Of a stretch of 6,182 nt of DNA, positions 6,135-6,182 are shown piece after piece. Under the pieces are notes generated by a model that was given only the letters and a program-made list of their open reading frames with translations, did no database searches and had not been told where the DNA came from. The DNA lies in the NCBI GenBank assembly GCA_002344075.1, contig DDTM01000020.1, forward strand, positions 1 to 6,182, written 5' to 3'. Numbering within the stretch: the stretch's first letter is position 1; the number at the start of each line of letters is the position of its first letter. The translations under genes were made by a program, and so were the position numbers. Source of the DNA: Bacteroidetes bacterium UBA2364. Its GTDB lineage: Bacteria > Bacteroidota > Rhodothermia > Rhodothermales > UBA2364.

Positions 6135-6182
6135 ATCCAAAACTTTTTTACACCAATATACTTATACACATGTACACACTTC

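Larger units (their letters stand above)
5899..6182. other. AT-rich intergenic region upstream of the TPR gene
   Basis: This 284-base stretch holds no gene that I can support. It contains the candidate promoters in both directions and the repeated ATCTCTTT motif listed separately. At its right end an ATG at 6170 (M-Y-T-L...) could begin a rightward gene that leaves the window after four codons. No Shine-Dalgarno sequence precedes it, so that start is only a possibility. Confidence 0.6.

Overview
The window looks like ordinary chromosomal DNA from a member of the Bacteroidota/Rhodothermota branch. Three things suggest this: the acyl carrier protein has the helix II block typical of that group; a bacterial DRS-type deoxynucleoside kinase is present; and four of the five genes lack a well-placed Shine-Dalgarno sequence and sit beside AT-rich spacers. 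The assignment rests on protein flavour alone, not on a marker gene. I see no rRNA, tRNA, CRISPR array, insertion sequence, phage gene or integrase.

Layout. Bases 1-228 are a gene-poor, AT-rich leader holding a candidate promoter for acpP. acpP (229-465, +) carries the fatty-acid synthesis chain on a 4'-phosphopantetheine arm. A strong rho-independent terminator at 490-522 closes it, so acpP looks monocistronic here. All other genes are on the minus strand and converge on acpP. In their order of transcription, right to left, they are: a secreted TPR-repeat protein (5898-3838); a four-helix membrane protein (3841-3326) whose ATG overlaps the TPR stop codon in an ATGA; a 149-base spacer with a weak hairpin plus T-run; a deoxynucleoside kinase (3176-2523); and, 12 bases later, a large outer-membrane beta-barrel protein with a plug-like N-terminal region (2510-558). 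Bases 5899-6182 are an AT-rich upstream region. It has a perfect TATAAT facing left, a TTGACA-based candidate promoter facing right, and three copies of an 8-base motif (ATCTCTTT or its complement).

How the genes fit together. acpP is lipid-synthesis housekeeping and the kinase is deoxynucleotide salvage. The TPR protein and membrane protein form a tightly coupled pair of unknown function at the cell envelope. The barrel protein is probably an outer-membrane transporter or receptor-like protein. The kinase-barrel pair is transcriptionally close, but no shared pathway is evident. I found no convincing new biological system. The points most worth a second look are the repeated motif in the right-hand intergenic region, the unassigned envelope pair, the kinase-barrel pairing, and acpP standing apart from fabF.
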